Source: a virus. Taken from it: DNA of 64,000 nt. Position numbers and translations under genes: made by a program. Below are positions 25,312 to 34,192 of this stretch, one piece after another. Location of the stretch: the IMG/VR virus record IMGVR_UViG_3300023109_000007, positions 62,001 to 126,000 of that record; one strand, given 5' to 3'. Position 1 is the stretch's first letter; each line of letters opens with the position of its first letter. Under the pieces are notes generated by a model. The model was given only the letters and a program-made list of their open reading frames with translations. It made no database searches and was not told the DNA's origin.

Positions 25312-28300
25312 TTGGCTGAACAAACTGTAGAAATTGAAAACGTAGGCGGGGTTGGCGTTGCAAGCGAAGTTACTCTTGAAAGAGTAGCCAAAGCTGTGGA
25401 GAAAATGTCTGGAATCAAGAGCAAAGGCCAGGCAGTTGAAAACAAACTACGTGAATTACATAACAAAGCACAACAAAGTGGTGTTAAAGTTGTTAAAGAT
25501 AGCACAAAGGCATTAGATAAAAATACAGAAGCAGTTGATTCTTCAACAACTGCATTTAATTCTGCTGCTAAGGGTGCATTAGGGCTTGCAGCTAAAGGTT
25601 TTGGTACATTATTAGGTAGTGCAATAGGATTATCTAAAGAACTTTTAAACGGCGGCAACCGAGTAACAGATTTTGCTCAACATATTCCTTTAGTAGGCAG
25701 TCATTTAGCAATACTTACAGGATTTATGGATAATACTGTAAATCAATTTAGAAGTTTAACTGCTGTAGGTGTTGATTTCGGCGGAAGTTTGTTTGAAGTA
25801 CAAAATATGGCTGCAAAAAGCGGACTAAGTCTTGACACATTTTCTTCTGTAATTCGAAATAATAGTCAAGACTTAGCATTATTGGGTGGTAACGCAAGAT
25901 TAGGTGCAATAAGATTTACAGAGATTAGCAGACAACTACAAAGCAAATTTGGACCACAGTTTAGTGCATTAGGTATGACAATGGAAGAAACAGCAGAGTA
26001 TACTGCTGACTATATCAAATTACAAACTAGACTCGGCCGAAGTCAGCAAATGAGTGATACTCAACTAGCTCAAGGTACAGCGTCATATACGATGCAATTA
26101 GATAGACTTGCTAAACTTACAGGTAAACAACGAGATGAAATTGCTGCTAGTTTAGAAAAAGAAAGTCTAGATGCACGTATGCAAGCAGTAATGTCTACAA
26201 TGAGCGACACTGCTCAAAAAAATCTTCTAGGTGTAACAACCATACTTGAAGCAGCAAGTCCTAAAACTGCAGAAGCTATTAGAGAGATGGTTGCAACTAA
26301 CGGAGTTCCTATAAGTGATTTTGCTAAGGACTTAATGCGTACAACTCCCGAGTTGCGAGCGCTGACAATCGGACTTAGAAATGAGACCGTTACACAAGAA
26401 GAATTTATAGAAGGTATGAACGCAGCTATTGAGTCTAGTCACAATCTTTCAGACGAACTGATATTAAGCTATGGAACACAAGCTGCCTTAGGTAGTTCAG
26501 TTGGTAGTGCAGCACTTGAATTAAGAACTCTAGGTAAACTTGCAACAGAGTCAGCAGATGCAACAGAAGCCCAAAAAGAAGCAGCAGATAGAAACGCTGC
26601 AGGACTTCTTGATTTCGAAAGACGAATTACAGAAGTAAGAAATAAAATTAAAGTTGCATTAATAGATAGCGGAATATTTGGATTGCTAGAGACAAGTATA
26701 GACAAAGTTATAAGTTACTTTACAAGTGAAGAAGGCATGAAAGCTGTAGAAGATACAATTAAATCAATGGCAGCAGGTATAAAAGAATTTGTAGACTTAG
26801 TTCAAGACAAAGGATTGTTTGGAGCAATAGGCGAAAAAATGGGAGATGCATTAAAGGCAGCTCTTACTAGTCCAGCAGTACTTACAGCAGTAGGCGGAGC
26901 ATTTGCATTACTATTAGGCGGCGCAGCAATTAAAAGTGCAGTTACTGGAGCAATAGGCGGATTGTTCAGTGGCGGCGGTGGCGGCGGTGGCGGCGGTGGC
27001 AAAGGTCGAGGCCGAGGTGGCGGCGTTGGTAAAGGTGCAGGCGCAGCAGTTGGAAACTTTGTTGGATCAATGGGCGCCGGTGTAATGAAAGGTGCTGCTA
27101 CAGGACTAGCAGCATTTGCTAATCCACAAATATTGGTTGGTGCTGGTATACTTGGCGGTGCAATTACTGCTGTTGGTGCAGGTATAGCAGGTGCAGCATG
27201 GTTGTTAGGTAAATCATTACCTACGTTTGTTGATGGATTAAAATCATTTGAAGAAATAGACGGTACAGCATTATCAACAGCAGCGACTGGTATGCTAGAC
27301 CTAAGTCTTGGAATGGCAGCGTTTGGTGCTGGAACAGCAGTAGCCGGACTTGGAACAATGGTAGGCGGTATTACTGAAGGCATAGGAAAACTATTTGGTG
27401 CTGATGATCCGTTAACTAAACTAAAAACATTTAGTGACACAAAAATAGATGCAGCACAAGTAAAGTCTAATGCAGAAGCAATGAAAGACTTTAGTGATGC
27501 AATGGGTGCAGCAGCAAGCGCACCAGGTGAGTCAATAACAAAAGCAATAGGTAGTTCAATTGCAGGATTCTTTGGAGCTGAAGGCGGTATACCTTATGAC
27601 CAAATAAAAGAATTTGAAAAACATAGCTTTGACGCAGCAAAAATAAAATTAAATTCAGAAGCACTAGTTGCGTTTACAGATGCTTTAGCAACTTCTAAAA
27701 AAGGAGAAGCTGTTGCAGGCGCAAGCGCAGCAGTTGGAGCAATTGGTAATGCAATTGCAGGATTCTTTGGCGGCGAAAGTGGTATACCGTATGATAAAAT
27801 AGCAGAATTTGAAACACATACTTTTGATACAGTAAAAATAAAGGCAAATGCCGAAGCAATGGTAGCATTCAACGAAGCTCTAACTTCTAGTGCAAGTGCA
27901 AGCCAAGAAAGCGGCATAAAGAGTGCTGTAGGAGCAATTGGTAGTGCTATTTCAAGTTTCTTTGGCGGATCAACGCCATTTGAAAAAGTAAAAGAATTTG
28001 GTGACTTAGCAATAAACGCTACTGGCGTACAAGCAAATGCTGAAGCAATGGGATCTTTTGCTACAGCAATGACAGCATTTTCTGGTTCTGGTATTGAAAA
28101 TGTTTCTATTCCTAAAGCACTAGTTGATCGAATGGAAGATATGGCAGCAATTACAGGAACTGGATTCAAAACTACAGCAGACGGCTTAACAGCATTAACC
28201 GCAGTACCTGGACTAGCAGCTACAATAACATCACTTAATTCACTTGACGCAACTGACGTTCTAACGTATAATGAAGCTATGAAAGATTTAGTTGAAGTAT

Positions 28301-28545
28301 TAAGAGAATTAAATACCGAACTTGCTAAAGATAATAAAGTTGGTTTTGGTACTGGAACTAATGCAGGAGATGTTGTTAGTAAATTAGATTCAATCGGCGG
28401 ATCCAGCTCAGGAAGCAATCAAGCACTAAATCAGTTAAATAGTACTATGCAGCAAGTATTAACTGTATTAGAAGAAACATACGTATTAGAAGAAAAACAA
28501 AATACAAATATCAAAGGACTAAACGGAAATTTAATCCGAGGTTAA
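25312..28545 (+). CDS. gp29: Tail tape-measure protein (gp29 position)
   Basis: 1,077 residues, against 590 for T4 gp29. Long Ala/Gly-rich helical protein with hydrophobic segments near residues 520-550 (LLGGAAIKSAVTGAIGG) and 600-640 (GAGILGGAITAVGAGIAG), split by a run of ten glycines and basic residues (about 555-570). Residues about 700-925 hold four tandem units of about 63 residues with the shared pattern (K)ANAEAM..F..A and AIA.FFGG. The start is TTG at 25312 because an in-frame TAA directly precedes it; the next in-frame GTG and ATG are 28-30 codons inside. A weak GGA lies about 10 bases upstream. Tape measures set tail length and are ejected; identity comes from length, composition and position. 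Confidence 0.83.
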   Translation: MAEQTVEIENVGGVGVASEVTLERVAKAVEKMSGIKSKGQAVENKLRELHNKAQQSGVKVVKDSTKALDKNTEAVDSSTTAFNSAAKGALGLAAKGFGTLLGSAIGLSKELLNGGNRVTDFAQHIPLVGSHLAILTGFMDNTVNQFRSLTAVGVDFGGSLFEVQNMAAKSGLSLDTFSSVIRNNSQDLALLGGNARLGAIRFTEISRQLQSKFGPQFSALGMTMEETAEYTADYIKLQTRLGRSQQMSDTQLAQGTASYTMQLDRLAKLTGKQRDEIAASLEKESLDARMQAVMSTMSDTAQKNLLGVTTILEAASPKTAEAIREMVATNGVPISDFAKDLMRTTPELRALTIGLRNETVTQEEFIEGMNAAIESSHNLSDELILSYGTQAALGSSVGSAALELRTLGKLATESADATEAQKEAADRNAAGLLDFERRITEVRNKIKVALIDSGIFGLLETSIDKVISYFTSEEGMKAVEDTIKSMAAGIKEFVDLVQDKGLFGAIGEKMGDALKAALTSPAVLTAVGGAFALLLGGAAIKSAVTGAIGGLFSGGGGGGGGGGKGRGRGGGVGKGAGAAVGNFVGSMGAGVMKGAATGLAAFANPQILVGAGILGGAITAVGAGIAGAAWLLGKSLPTFVDGLKSFEEIDGTALSTAATGMLDLSLGMAAFGAGTAVAGLGTMVGGITEGIGKLFGADDPLTKLKTFSDTKIDAAQVKSNAEAMKDFSDAMGAAASAPGESITKAIGSSIAGFFGAEGGIPYDQIKEFEKHSFDAAKIKLNSEALVAFTDALATSKKGEAVAGASAAVGAIGNAIAGFFGGESGIPYDKIAEFETHTFDTVKIKANAEAMVAFNEALTSSASASQESGIKSAVGAIGSAISSFFGGSTPFEKVKEFGDLAINATGVQANAEAMGSFATAMTAFSGSGIENVSIPKALVDRMEDMAAITGTGFKTTADGLTALTAVPGLAATITSLNSLDATDVLTYNEAMKDLVEVLRELNTELAKDNKVGFGTGTNAGDVVSKLDSIGGSSSGSNQALNQLNSTMQQVLTVLEETYVLEEKQNTNIKGLNGNLIRG
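27415..28085 (+). repeat. Tandem protein repeats in the tape-measure gene
   Basis: Three full units and one partial, each about 190 bases, coding for a two-helix motif: IPYD.I.EFE, then K.NAEAMVAF..AL, then a spacer and AIG.AI..FFGG. Amplification of this unit would lengthen the tail in fixed steps. Confidence 0.75.
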
Positions 28546-28556
28546 TGGAGTCATAA

Positions 28557-30314
28557 ATGAGTTGGAAAAAACATTTTACACCTGTCGCAACTGGTGACAA
28601 TATGGGAGGAAGTTATAGCCCTCTCGGGGGTGCGTCCAACGGAAGCAATCCAGGTCCTGCACGTACTAACTATTCAAGTTACTTGCCAGATGTATATGTA
28701 GGAACTCCAAACAGAGTTGAGCGTTATGGTCAGTACAACACAATGGATCAAGATTCAGAAGTTAATGCTGCACTTGATATACTTGCTGAATTTTGTACTC
28801 AAGAAAATAAACAAAATAGAACTCCGTTTATAATGGACTTCAAACAACAAGCTACTAATTCAGAAGTTACTATTATACAACAGTACTTGCTTCAATGGTG
28901 CAAGCTACAAAACTTTGATACTAAGATGTTCCGTACAATGAGAAATATTTTTAAGTATGGAGATGCATTTTTTATTAGAGACCCAGAAACCAAACGCTGG
29001 TTCTATGTTGATCCTGCTAACGTAACAAAAATTATTGTGAATGAATCAGAAGGCAAAGAACCTGAACAGTATGTTATTAAGAACTTTAATTTAAATTTTA
29101 AAGATGCAGTAGCAACAACTCCACACACCACAGGCGGAAACATAAGTGGCGGCGGCGCAGGTTCTTATCACCCGCAAGGCAATGCTAGAGGAATGGTAGG
29201 TCAACCGCAATCAAGTTTTACTGCAAGTAGATTTACAGAAGAAGACGGCGAAATAACTGTTGATGCAAAACATATGGTTCATCTAAGTTTGTCAGAAGGG
29301 TTAGATCAAAACTTTCCTTTTGGTAACAGTTTACTTGAAACTATTTTTAAAGTTTACAAACAAAAAGAATTACTTGAAGATGCAATTATTATCTATCGAG
29401 TACAACGTGCGCCAGAGCGCAGAGTATTCTACGTTGATGTGGGCAACATGCCTTCACACCTTGCTATGCAATTTGTTGAGCGTGTTAAAACGGAAATACA
29501 TCAAAGACGTATCCCATCGGCGACAGGAGGCGGCACTAACGTCATAGACAGTTCTTATAATCCTCTGTCAATTAACGAAGATTACTTTTTCCCACAAACT
29601 GCTGAAGGACGTGGATCTAAAGTTGAAACACTACCAGGCGGTACTAACTTAGGAGAGATTGATGACCTTAGATATTTTACTAATAAGCTCGTACGCGGTT
29701 TACGAATCCCTAGTTCATACCTACCTACCGGCGCTGACGATTCATCTGCGCAGTACAATGATGGACGAGTCGGCACTGCATACATACAAGAATTAAGATT
29801 TAATACTTACTGTGAGCGTTTACAAAATCTTGTATCTGAAGATTTTGATTTAGAATTTAAGCGTTACATATTGGAAAAGGGTGTAAACATTGACACAGCA
29901 ATGTTTGATCTAAGATTCCAACCACCACAAAACTTTGCAGCATATAGACAAAGTGAAATTGATAATGCACGTATTCCTACATTTACACAAATGAGTGCAA
30001 TACCTTACGTTTCAAATAGATTTGCAATGAAACGTTTCTTAGGAATGTCAGACGAGGAGTTAGCAGAAAACGAACGCTTGTGGCGAGAAGAAAATGATGA
30101 AGCAATTGACCAGCCACCTACTGATGCAGGAACTGAACTAAGAAGTGCAGGAATTACAGGAGCAGGTATGGAAGCAGACTTAGGTGCAGCAGAAGATGAA
30201 TTAGACACTGGCGAAGCACCGATTGATGGCGGTGCTGGCGCAGGACCAGAAACTGTTACAGCTGATCCAATTGGTGGAACAGGCAATGACGCAACAACTG
30301 ACCAAACTGTATAA
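28557..30314 (+). CDS. gp20: Portal vertex protein gp20
   Basis: 585 residues; T4 gp20 has 524. Classic gp20 features: SSYLPDVYVGTPNRVERYGQ and YNTMDQDSEVNAALDILAEF near the N-terminus, FKYGDAFFIRDPE, YRVQRAPERRVFYVDVGNMP near residue 280 and RVGTAYIQELRF near 410. Residues about 185-225 contain a Gly/His-rich insertion. The C-terminal 75 residues are acidic and Gly/Ala-rich. Twelve copies form the DNA channel and initiate head assembly. GGAG lies 6 bases before the ATG, 11 bases after the tape-measure stop. Confidence 0.96.
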   Translation: MSWKKHFTPVATGDNMGGSYSPLGGASNGSNPGPARTNYSSYLPDVYVGTPNRVERYGQYNTMDQDSEVNAALDILAEFCTQENKQNRTPFIMDFKQQATNSEVTIIQQYLLQWCKLQNFDTKMFRTMRNIFKYGDAFFIRDPETKRWFYVDPANVTKIIVNESEGKEPEQYVIKNFNLNFKDAVATTPHTTGGNISGGGAGSYHPQGNARGMVGQPQSSFTASRFTEEDGEITVDAKHMVHLSLSEGLDQNFPFGNSLLETIFKVYKQKELLEDAIIIYRVQRAPERRVFYVDVGNMPSHLAMQFVERVKTEIHQRRIPSATGGGTNVIDSSYNPLSINEDYFFPQTAEGRGSKVETLPGGTNLGEIDDLRYFTNKLVRGLRIPSSYLPTGADDSSAQYNDGRVGTAYIQELRFNTYCERLQNLVSEDFDLEFKRYILEKGVNIDTAMFDLRFQPPQNFAAYRQSEIDNARIPTFTQMSAIPYVSNRFAMKRFLGMSDEELAENERLWREENDEAIDQPPTDAGTELRSAGITGAGMEADLGAAEDELDTGEAPIDGGAGAGPETVTADPIGGTGNDATTDQTV

Positions 30315-30317
30315 ATA
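30310..30317 (+). promoter_or_regulatory. T4-type late promoter, very close to gp67 start
   Basis: TATAAATA overlapping the gp20 stop codon, only 5 bases before the next ATG (30323). Initiation at the usual distance would fall on or beside that ATG. Confidence 0.65.
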
Positions 30318-30322
30318 CTAAC

Positions 30323-30571
30323 ATGATACTTCGAGAACTATTTTATTTTGATAAAGAAACAATTGATCCGGTAGACGATAAGTCTTATGAGCCGGAAAAT
30401 GATTCATCACCTGTTAAAAAAGATGACACTCGCAAGACTAGACTTACATTACGCCAAATCAATCGGGTTCGCAAAGCAAACGAATTACATACAGAACAAT
30501 CAAAGAATGATCTATTCTTTGTTAGACAAATGTATGGCATTGCTTCTAATGCTGAAGCCGGTGGGGTTTAA
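30323..30571 (+). CDS. gp67: Prohead core protein gp67-like
   Basis: 82 residues; T4 gp67 has 80. Begins MILRELFYFDKET, like gp67-type proteins of marine T4-like phages, followed by an acidic stretch and basic helix (RLTLRQINRVRKANELHTEQ). Located directly after the portal gene, as in T4. No ribosome site is visible and a late promoter box ends 5 bases before the ATG, so translation may be coupled to gp20 or leaderless. Confidence 0.7.
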   Translation: MILRELFYFDKETIDPVDDKSYEPENDSSPVKKDDTRKTRLTLRQINRVRKANELHTEQSKNDLFFVRQMYGIASNAEAGGV

Positions 30572-31329
30572 TGGGTAAATTAGATAAGTCACAATACACA
30601 AAAGAGCAATGGAAAAAAATTAAAGCAGAACGCAACGCTGCAAAAGCACGTTCACGAGCTGCTAAAGAAGTAGCAAAGAGAAATGCATTAATAGAAGCAT
30701 GTGCTAAAAAGATTTCCAAAAGAATAAAAGATTCTAAATGTGCATTTGTATTAGGCAATGGCGCAAGTAGAAAAGAAATAGATTTACATCTATTAAAAAG
30801 TGCAGGATGTGTATACGGTTGTAATGCACTGTACAGAGAGTTCGAACCTGATTATCTAGTTGCTGTCGATACTAAAATGATTATTGAATTGCATAAAGCA
30901 GGGTATCAAAGAACTCACGAAGTTTGGACCAACCCAAACAAAGCGTATACTAATTATCACGGATTTAATTTTTTTCAACCTAGCAAAGGCTGGAGCAGTG
31001 GACCAACAGCATTATGGTTATCAAGTCAACATGACAACGAAGTAATTTATATACTAGGCTTTGATTATAAAGGCCATGAAGACGGTAAACGCTTTAACAA
31101 TATATACGCAGACACATTCAATTATAAAAAGAGTAACGATAGTGCAACATATTTTGGAAATTGGATGCGTCAAACTACTACTGTTATTAAAGAAAATCCT
31201 AAAAAAAGATATATAAGAGTAATAGAAGAAGAAGGATTTATTCCGCAAGATTTAAAAATCCTTCCTAATTTAGAACACATTTTTGTCAAGGATTTATTAA
31301 AAATTCTTCAAGATCCTGATATTCTATAA
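30571..31329 (+). CDS. Rossmann-like protein of DUF115/sialyltransferase-like type, unknown role
   Basis: 252 residues; its ATG overlaps the previous stop (TAATG). The N-terminal 50 residues are highly basic helix. Then CAFVLGNGASRKEIDL, a strand-loop-helix resembling the nucleotide-sugar-binding start of DUF115/MptE-like and some glycosyltransferase folds, is followed by GCNALYREFEPDYLVAVDTK, and later GWSSGPTALWLSS and IYILGFDYKGHE. T4 has no enzyme at this place between gp67 and gp21. It may modify a virion or host glycan, or be a non-structural cargo gene in the head operon. Family link is by eye only. Confidence 0.72.
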   Translation: MGKLDKSQYTKEQWKKIKAERNAAKARSRAAKEVAKRNALIEACAKKISKRIKDSKCAFVLGNGASRKEIDLHLLKSAGCVYGCNALYREFEPDYLVAVDTKMIIELHKAGYQRTHEVWTNPNKAYTNYHGFNFFQPSKGWSSGPTALWLSSQHDNEVIYILGFDYKGHEDGKRFNNIYADTFNYKKSNDSATYFGNWMRQTTTVIKENPKKRYIRVIEEEGFIPQDLKILPNLEHIFVKDLLKILQDPDIL

Positions 31330-31435
31330 AAACGAGTCGTTTTGAGCCTATTTCTACGTACTTTTCTGTATAAAGAGTAAATATATTATGACAGCCCACG
31401 CCCTCGAGGCGTACATACATTTATAGGAGATGAAA
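31330..31435 (+). other. Leader region with inverted repeats upstream of the acidic core gene
   Basis: 31328-31343 holds AAAACGA/TCGTTTT (1-nt centre, weak terminator-like palindrome). 31376-31383 reads AGTAAATA, a marginal late box. Near 31399-31411 is CGCC/GGCG with a CTCGA loop. No ORF. Confidence 0.4.
31376..31383 (+). promoter_or_regulatory. Possible late promoter (weak match)
   Basis: AGTAAATA retains the TAAATA core seen in the other late boxes but differs at the first two positions. Lies 52 bases before the chosen ATG. Confidence 0.4.
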
Positions 31436-32416
31436 ATGGCAGATCGCAGCAAATTTGAAGAAATGCTCGAGCGTCTTATCAATGAAGATAAGGATGGCGC
31501 AGAAGAGCTATTCCACGAGATTGTAGTAGAAAAATCACGTGATATATACAACAACCTACTAGAAGATGAATCAGAAGTAGACGAGTCAGATGACGAAGTC
31601 GAAGAAGCTACTGATGAAGAAGTAGATGAGTCAGATGAAGATCTAGACGAAGCATCAGACGAAGAAGTTGATGAGTCAGACGAAGAAGTCGAAGAAGGTT
31701 TTGACCTTGACGAGTTCGAAGTAGAAGCTGACCCAATGGACGCAATGATGGGTGGTGACGCAGGCGACGACATGGAAATGGACATTGACATGGACGGCGG
31801 CGACGAAGAAGGCGACGACGAAGGTGATGAAGGCGATGTTGAAGATCGTGTAGAAGACCTAGAAGATGCGCTAGATGACCTAAAAGCAGAATTTGAAAAA
31901 ATGATGGCTGGTGACGACGAAGGCGACGACATGGATGACATGGGCGACGACGAAGGCGAAGAAGAGCCAGAAGAAGCATTTGCATTTGAAGCAAGCGACG
32001 AAGAAGTCGACGAAGCTGCTGATGAAGAAGTAGAAGAAACAACTGATGAAGAAGTAGACGAAGCAGAAGAAGAAACTGAAGAGTCAGAAAAATCAGCTGG
32101 TGAACAAATGCGCGAATACGTAGAAAAAGTAAGCGCAACAATGGGTGACAATGGTGTTAACAACAAGTCAGCACACGCAAGCCCAAATCACATGGGAGAC
32201 GGTACCTCAGCTAACATTCTAAATGGCGGCGAAGATAACGGTGGCGGTGACCATGCTGGTCTAGCAGATATTAATGCTAAAGAAGATGACGCAGGCAACA
32301 TTAACAAGCCAGGCGGAAAAGCATCTAAAGCAGGAAAATCACAGCCAGGCCACGGGGCTGAGAAAAAAGGTAAGCCCGAAGCAGCAGCTGATAAGAAATC
32401 ATCTATCGGCAGCTAA
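31436..32416 (+). CDS. Highly acidic prohead core-type protein (gp68 position)
   Basis: 326 residues starting MADRSKFEEMLERL. This ATG is preferred to the one at 31430 because GGAG at 31426-31429 is 6 bases away from it but touches the earlier ATG. The first 45 residues are an ordinary helix; residues about 45-220 are Asp/Glu runs with repeated DEEVDES/DEEVEE units; the C-terminal 100 are Gly/Asn/Lys-rich. T4 places gp68, another core protein, between gp67 and gp21. The extreme charge would suit an internal scaffold or filler that is degraded by gp21. Not recognisably homologous to T4 gp68 by eye. Confidence 0.78.
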   Translation: MADRSKFEEMLERLINEDKDGAEELFHEIVVEKSRDIYNNLLEDESEVDESDDEVEEATDEEVDESDEDLDEASDEEVDESDEEVEEGFDLDEFEVEADPMDAMMGGDAGDDMEMDIDMDGGDEEGDDEGDEGDVEDRVEDLEDALDDLKAEFEKMMAGDDEGDDMDDMGDDEGEEEPEEAFAFEASDEEVDEAADEEVEETTDEEVDEAEEETEESEKSAGEQMREYVEKVSATMGDNGVNNKSAHASPNHMGDGTSANILNGGEDNGGGDHAGLADINAKEDDAGNINKPGGKASKAGKSQPGHGAEKKGKPEAAADKKSSIGS

Positions 32417-32434
32417 TAGAGTAAGGAACTTAAA

Positions 32435-33058
32435 ATGATGAACTTACGAGAGCATTTGACATTCGACGCAGCTAGAATGGTCGTTGAATCTGCTAATGAA
32501 GGGAAAGACCTTTATATGAAAGGTATTATGATACAGGGCGGTGTGCGTAATGCAAACCAACGTGTATATCCTGTAAATGAAATTGGCAGGGCTGTCAAAA
32601 CCCTCAATGATCAAATAACGAACGGATTTAGTGTTCTTGGCGAAGTTGATCATCCAGAAGGCCTTAACATTAACCTAGACCGTGTTAGTCATATGATATC
32701 CGAAACTTGGATGGACGATGCAAACGGTTACGGTAAACTTAAAATTTTACCAACTCCAATGGGACAACTAGTAAAGACAATGCTTGAAAGCGGCGTCAAA
32801 CTAGGTGTCTCATCTAGGGGCTCTGGTAACGTTTCTGAAGACGGCAGTAACACCGTTTCAGATTTTGAAATTATCACTGTGGACGTTGTGGCTCAGCCTA
32901 GCGCCCCTGGTGCATATCCTACACCAATTTACGAACATCTAATGAATACACGTGGCGGATATCAGGCATATGAATTAGCGCAGGCAACTAAACACGACGA
33001 CAAGGCACAAAAGTATCTAAAGGAATCACTGATCAATATGATCAGTAAACTCCAATAA
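32435..33058 (+). CDS. gp21: Prohead maturation protease gp21
   Basis: 207 residues; T4 gp21 has 212. Candidate catalytic residues are His73 in GEVDHPEG and Ser126/127 in GVSSRGSG, the arrangement of the herpesvirus/HK97/T4 prohead protease fold. LDRVSHMI after the His is also typical. It cleaves core proteins and capsid at (I/L)-X-Glu. AAGGA is 7 bases before the first of two adjacent ATGs; either could be used. Gene order gp21-gp22-gp23 is as in T4. Confidence 0.94.
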   Translation: MMNLREHLTFDAARMVVESANEGKDLYMKGIMIQGGVRNANQRVYPVNEIGRAVKTLNDQITNGFSVLGEVDHPEGLNINLDRVSHMISETWMDDANGYGKLKILPTPMGQLVKTMLESGVKLGVSSRGSGNVSEDGSNTVSDFEIITVDVVAQPSAPGAYPTPIYEHLMNTRGGYQAYELAQATKHDDKAQKYLKESLINMISKLQ

Positions 33059-33072
33059 ATTAGGAGAACGTA

Positions 33073-34182
33073 ATGATAGATGCACTGAAACACCTCTTTG
33101 AAAACGATGTAGTTTCCCAAGAGATCAGGGCTCAAATCGAGGAAGCATGGGAAGCAAAGATTCGCGAAAATAAATTAGCTGCTACAGCTGATTTACGTGA
33201 AGAATTTGCTCAGAAGTACGAACATGACAAATCTACAATGGTTGAAGCTATTGATAGTATGTTATCTGAAAAACTTGCTGAGGAAATTCAAGAATTTGCT
33301 GAAGATCGCAAACAACTCGCAGAAGCAAAAGCAAAATATGCTGTTGCAATGCGTGAAAATGCAGATCTTCTAAAAGATTTTGTTGTAGGTCAACTACAAG
33401 GCGAAATCAAAGAACTACATGCAGACAAAGCAGCAATGCAAGAAAACTACGCAAAACTCGAAGAGTTCGTAGTCGAGTCCCTATCAAATGAAATTGCAGA
33501 ATTTTATGAAGACAAAAAAGACTTAGCTGAAACAAAAGTACGTTTAGTACGTGAAGCTAAGACACACTTTGCTAAAGTCAAAAAGAACTTTATCGAAAGA
33601 AGTGCTACAGCAGTTTCTGAAATGGTTGGTAAATCACTTAAAGGTGAAATGGCAACTCTTAAAGAAGATATTGAAGCAGCACGTAGAAACGACTTTGGTC
33701 GTAAAATATTTGAAGCATTTGCAAACGAATATAGCATTTCACATTTAAATGAAAAAGGTGAAACTGCGAAGCTAATGAAAGTTGTTGAATTGAAAAATAA
33801 ACAACTATCAGAAGCAAAAGCATTTGCTACAAAAGCTAAAACACTTGCAGAAAAAACAAGCAAAGAGAAATCACGCTTAGTTGAAGCTGCAAAGCGTGAA
33901 AAAATTATGAACGATTTGATTTCGCCACTAGGCAAAGATCAAAGAGAGATTATGACAGACTTACTGGAATCTGTACAAACTGATCGTTTACGTAAACAGT
34001 TTGACAAGTATCTACCATCGGTTATCGATAGTGGAAATGCTCCAGCGAAGCAGAAGGCAGTTCTAGCAGAAGGCAAAACAATAACAGGCAACCGTGACGA
34101 TATGTCACAAACTAACGTTAGTAGAAAATCAGCAGACGATGGGAATGTCTTAGACATCCGTCGATTGGCTGGCTTAAATTAA
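33073..34182 (+). CDS. gp22: Prohead core scaffold gp22
   Basis: 369 residues; T4 gp22 has 269. Begins MIDALKHLFENDVVSQE, then is almost entirely charged, heptad-rich helix (long coiled coil) with many L/I-X-E sites expected to be cut by gp21. C-terminal SPLGKDQREIMTDLLES and LDIRRLAGLN are typical of marine T4-like scaffolds. GGAG lies 6 bases before ATG. Confidence 0.9.
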   Translation: MIDALKHLFENDVVSQEIRAQIEEAWEAKIRENKLAATADLREEFAQKYEHDKSTMVEAIDSMLSEKLAEEIQEFAEDRKQLAEAKAKYAVAMRENADLLKDFVVGQLQGEIKELHADKAAMQENYAKLEEFVVESLSNEIAEFYEDKKDLAETKVRLVREAKTHFAKVKKNFIERSATAVSEMVGKSLKGEMATLKEDIEAARRNDFGRKIFEAFANEYSISHLNEKGETAKLMKVVELKNKQLSEAKAFATKAKTLAEKTSKEKSRLVEAAKREKIMNDLISPLGKDQREIMTDLLESVQTDRLRKQFDKYLPSVIDSGNAPAKQKAVLAEGKTITGNRDDMSQTNVSRKSADDGNVLDIRRLAGLN

Positions 34183-34192
34183 GGAGATAATT

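Noticed and set aside
26802-27440. Pro-rich antisense ORF in the tape-measure gene
   Set aside because: Created by GC-rich Gly/Ala codons on the other strand; no start signal and poly-Pro run mirrors poly-Gly.
31354-32166. Long antisense Ser-rich ORF opposite the acidic core gene
   Set aside because: It is the mirror of GAA/GAC/GAT codons of the acidic repeat; no ribosome site and extreme composition.
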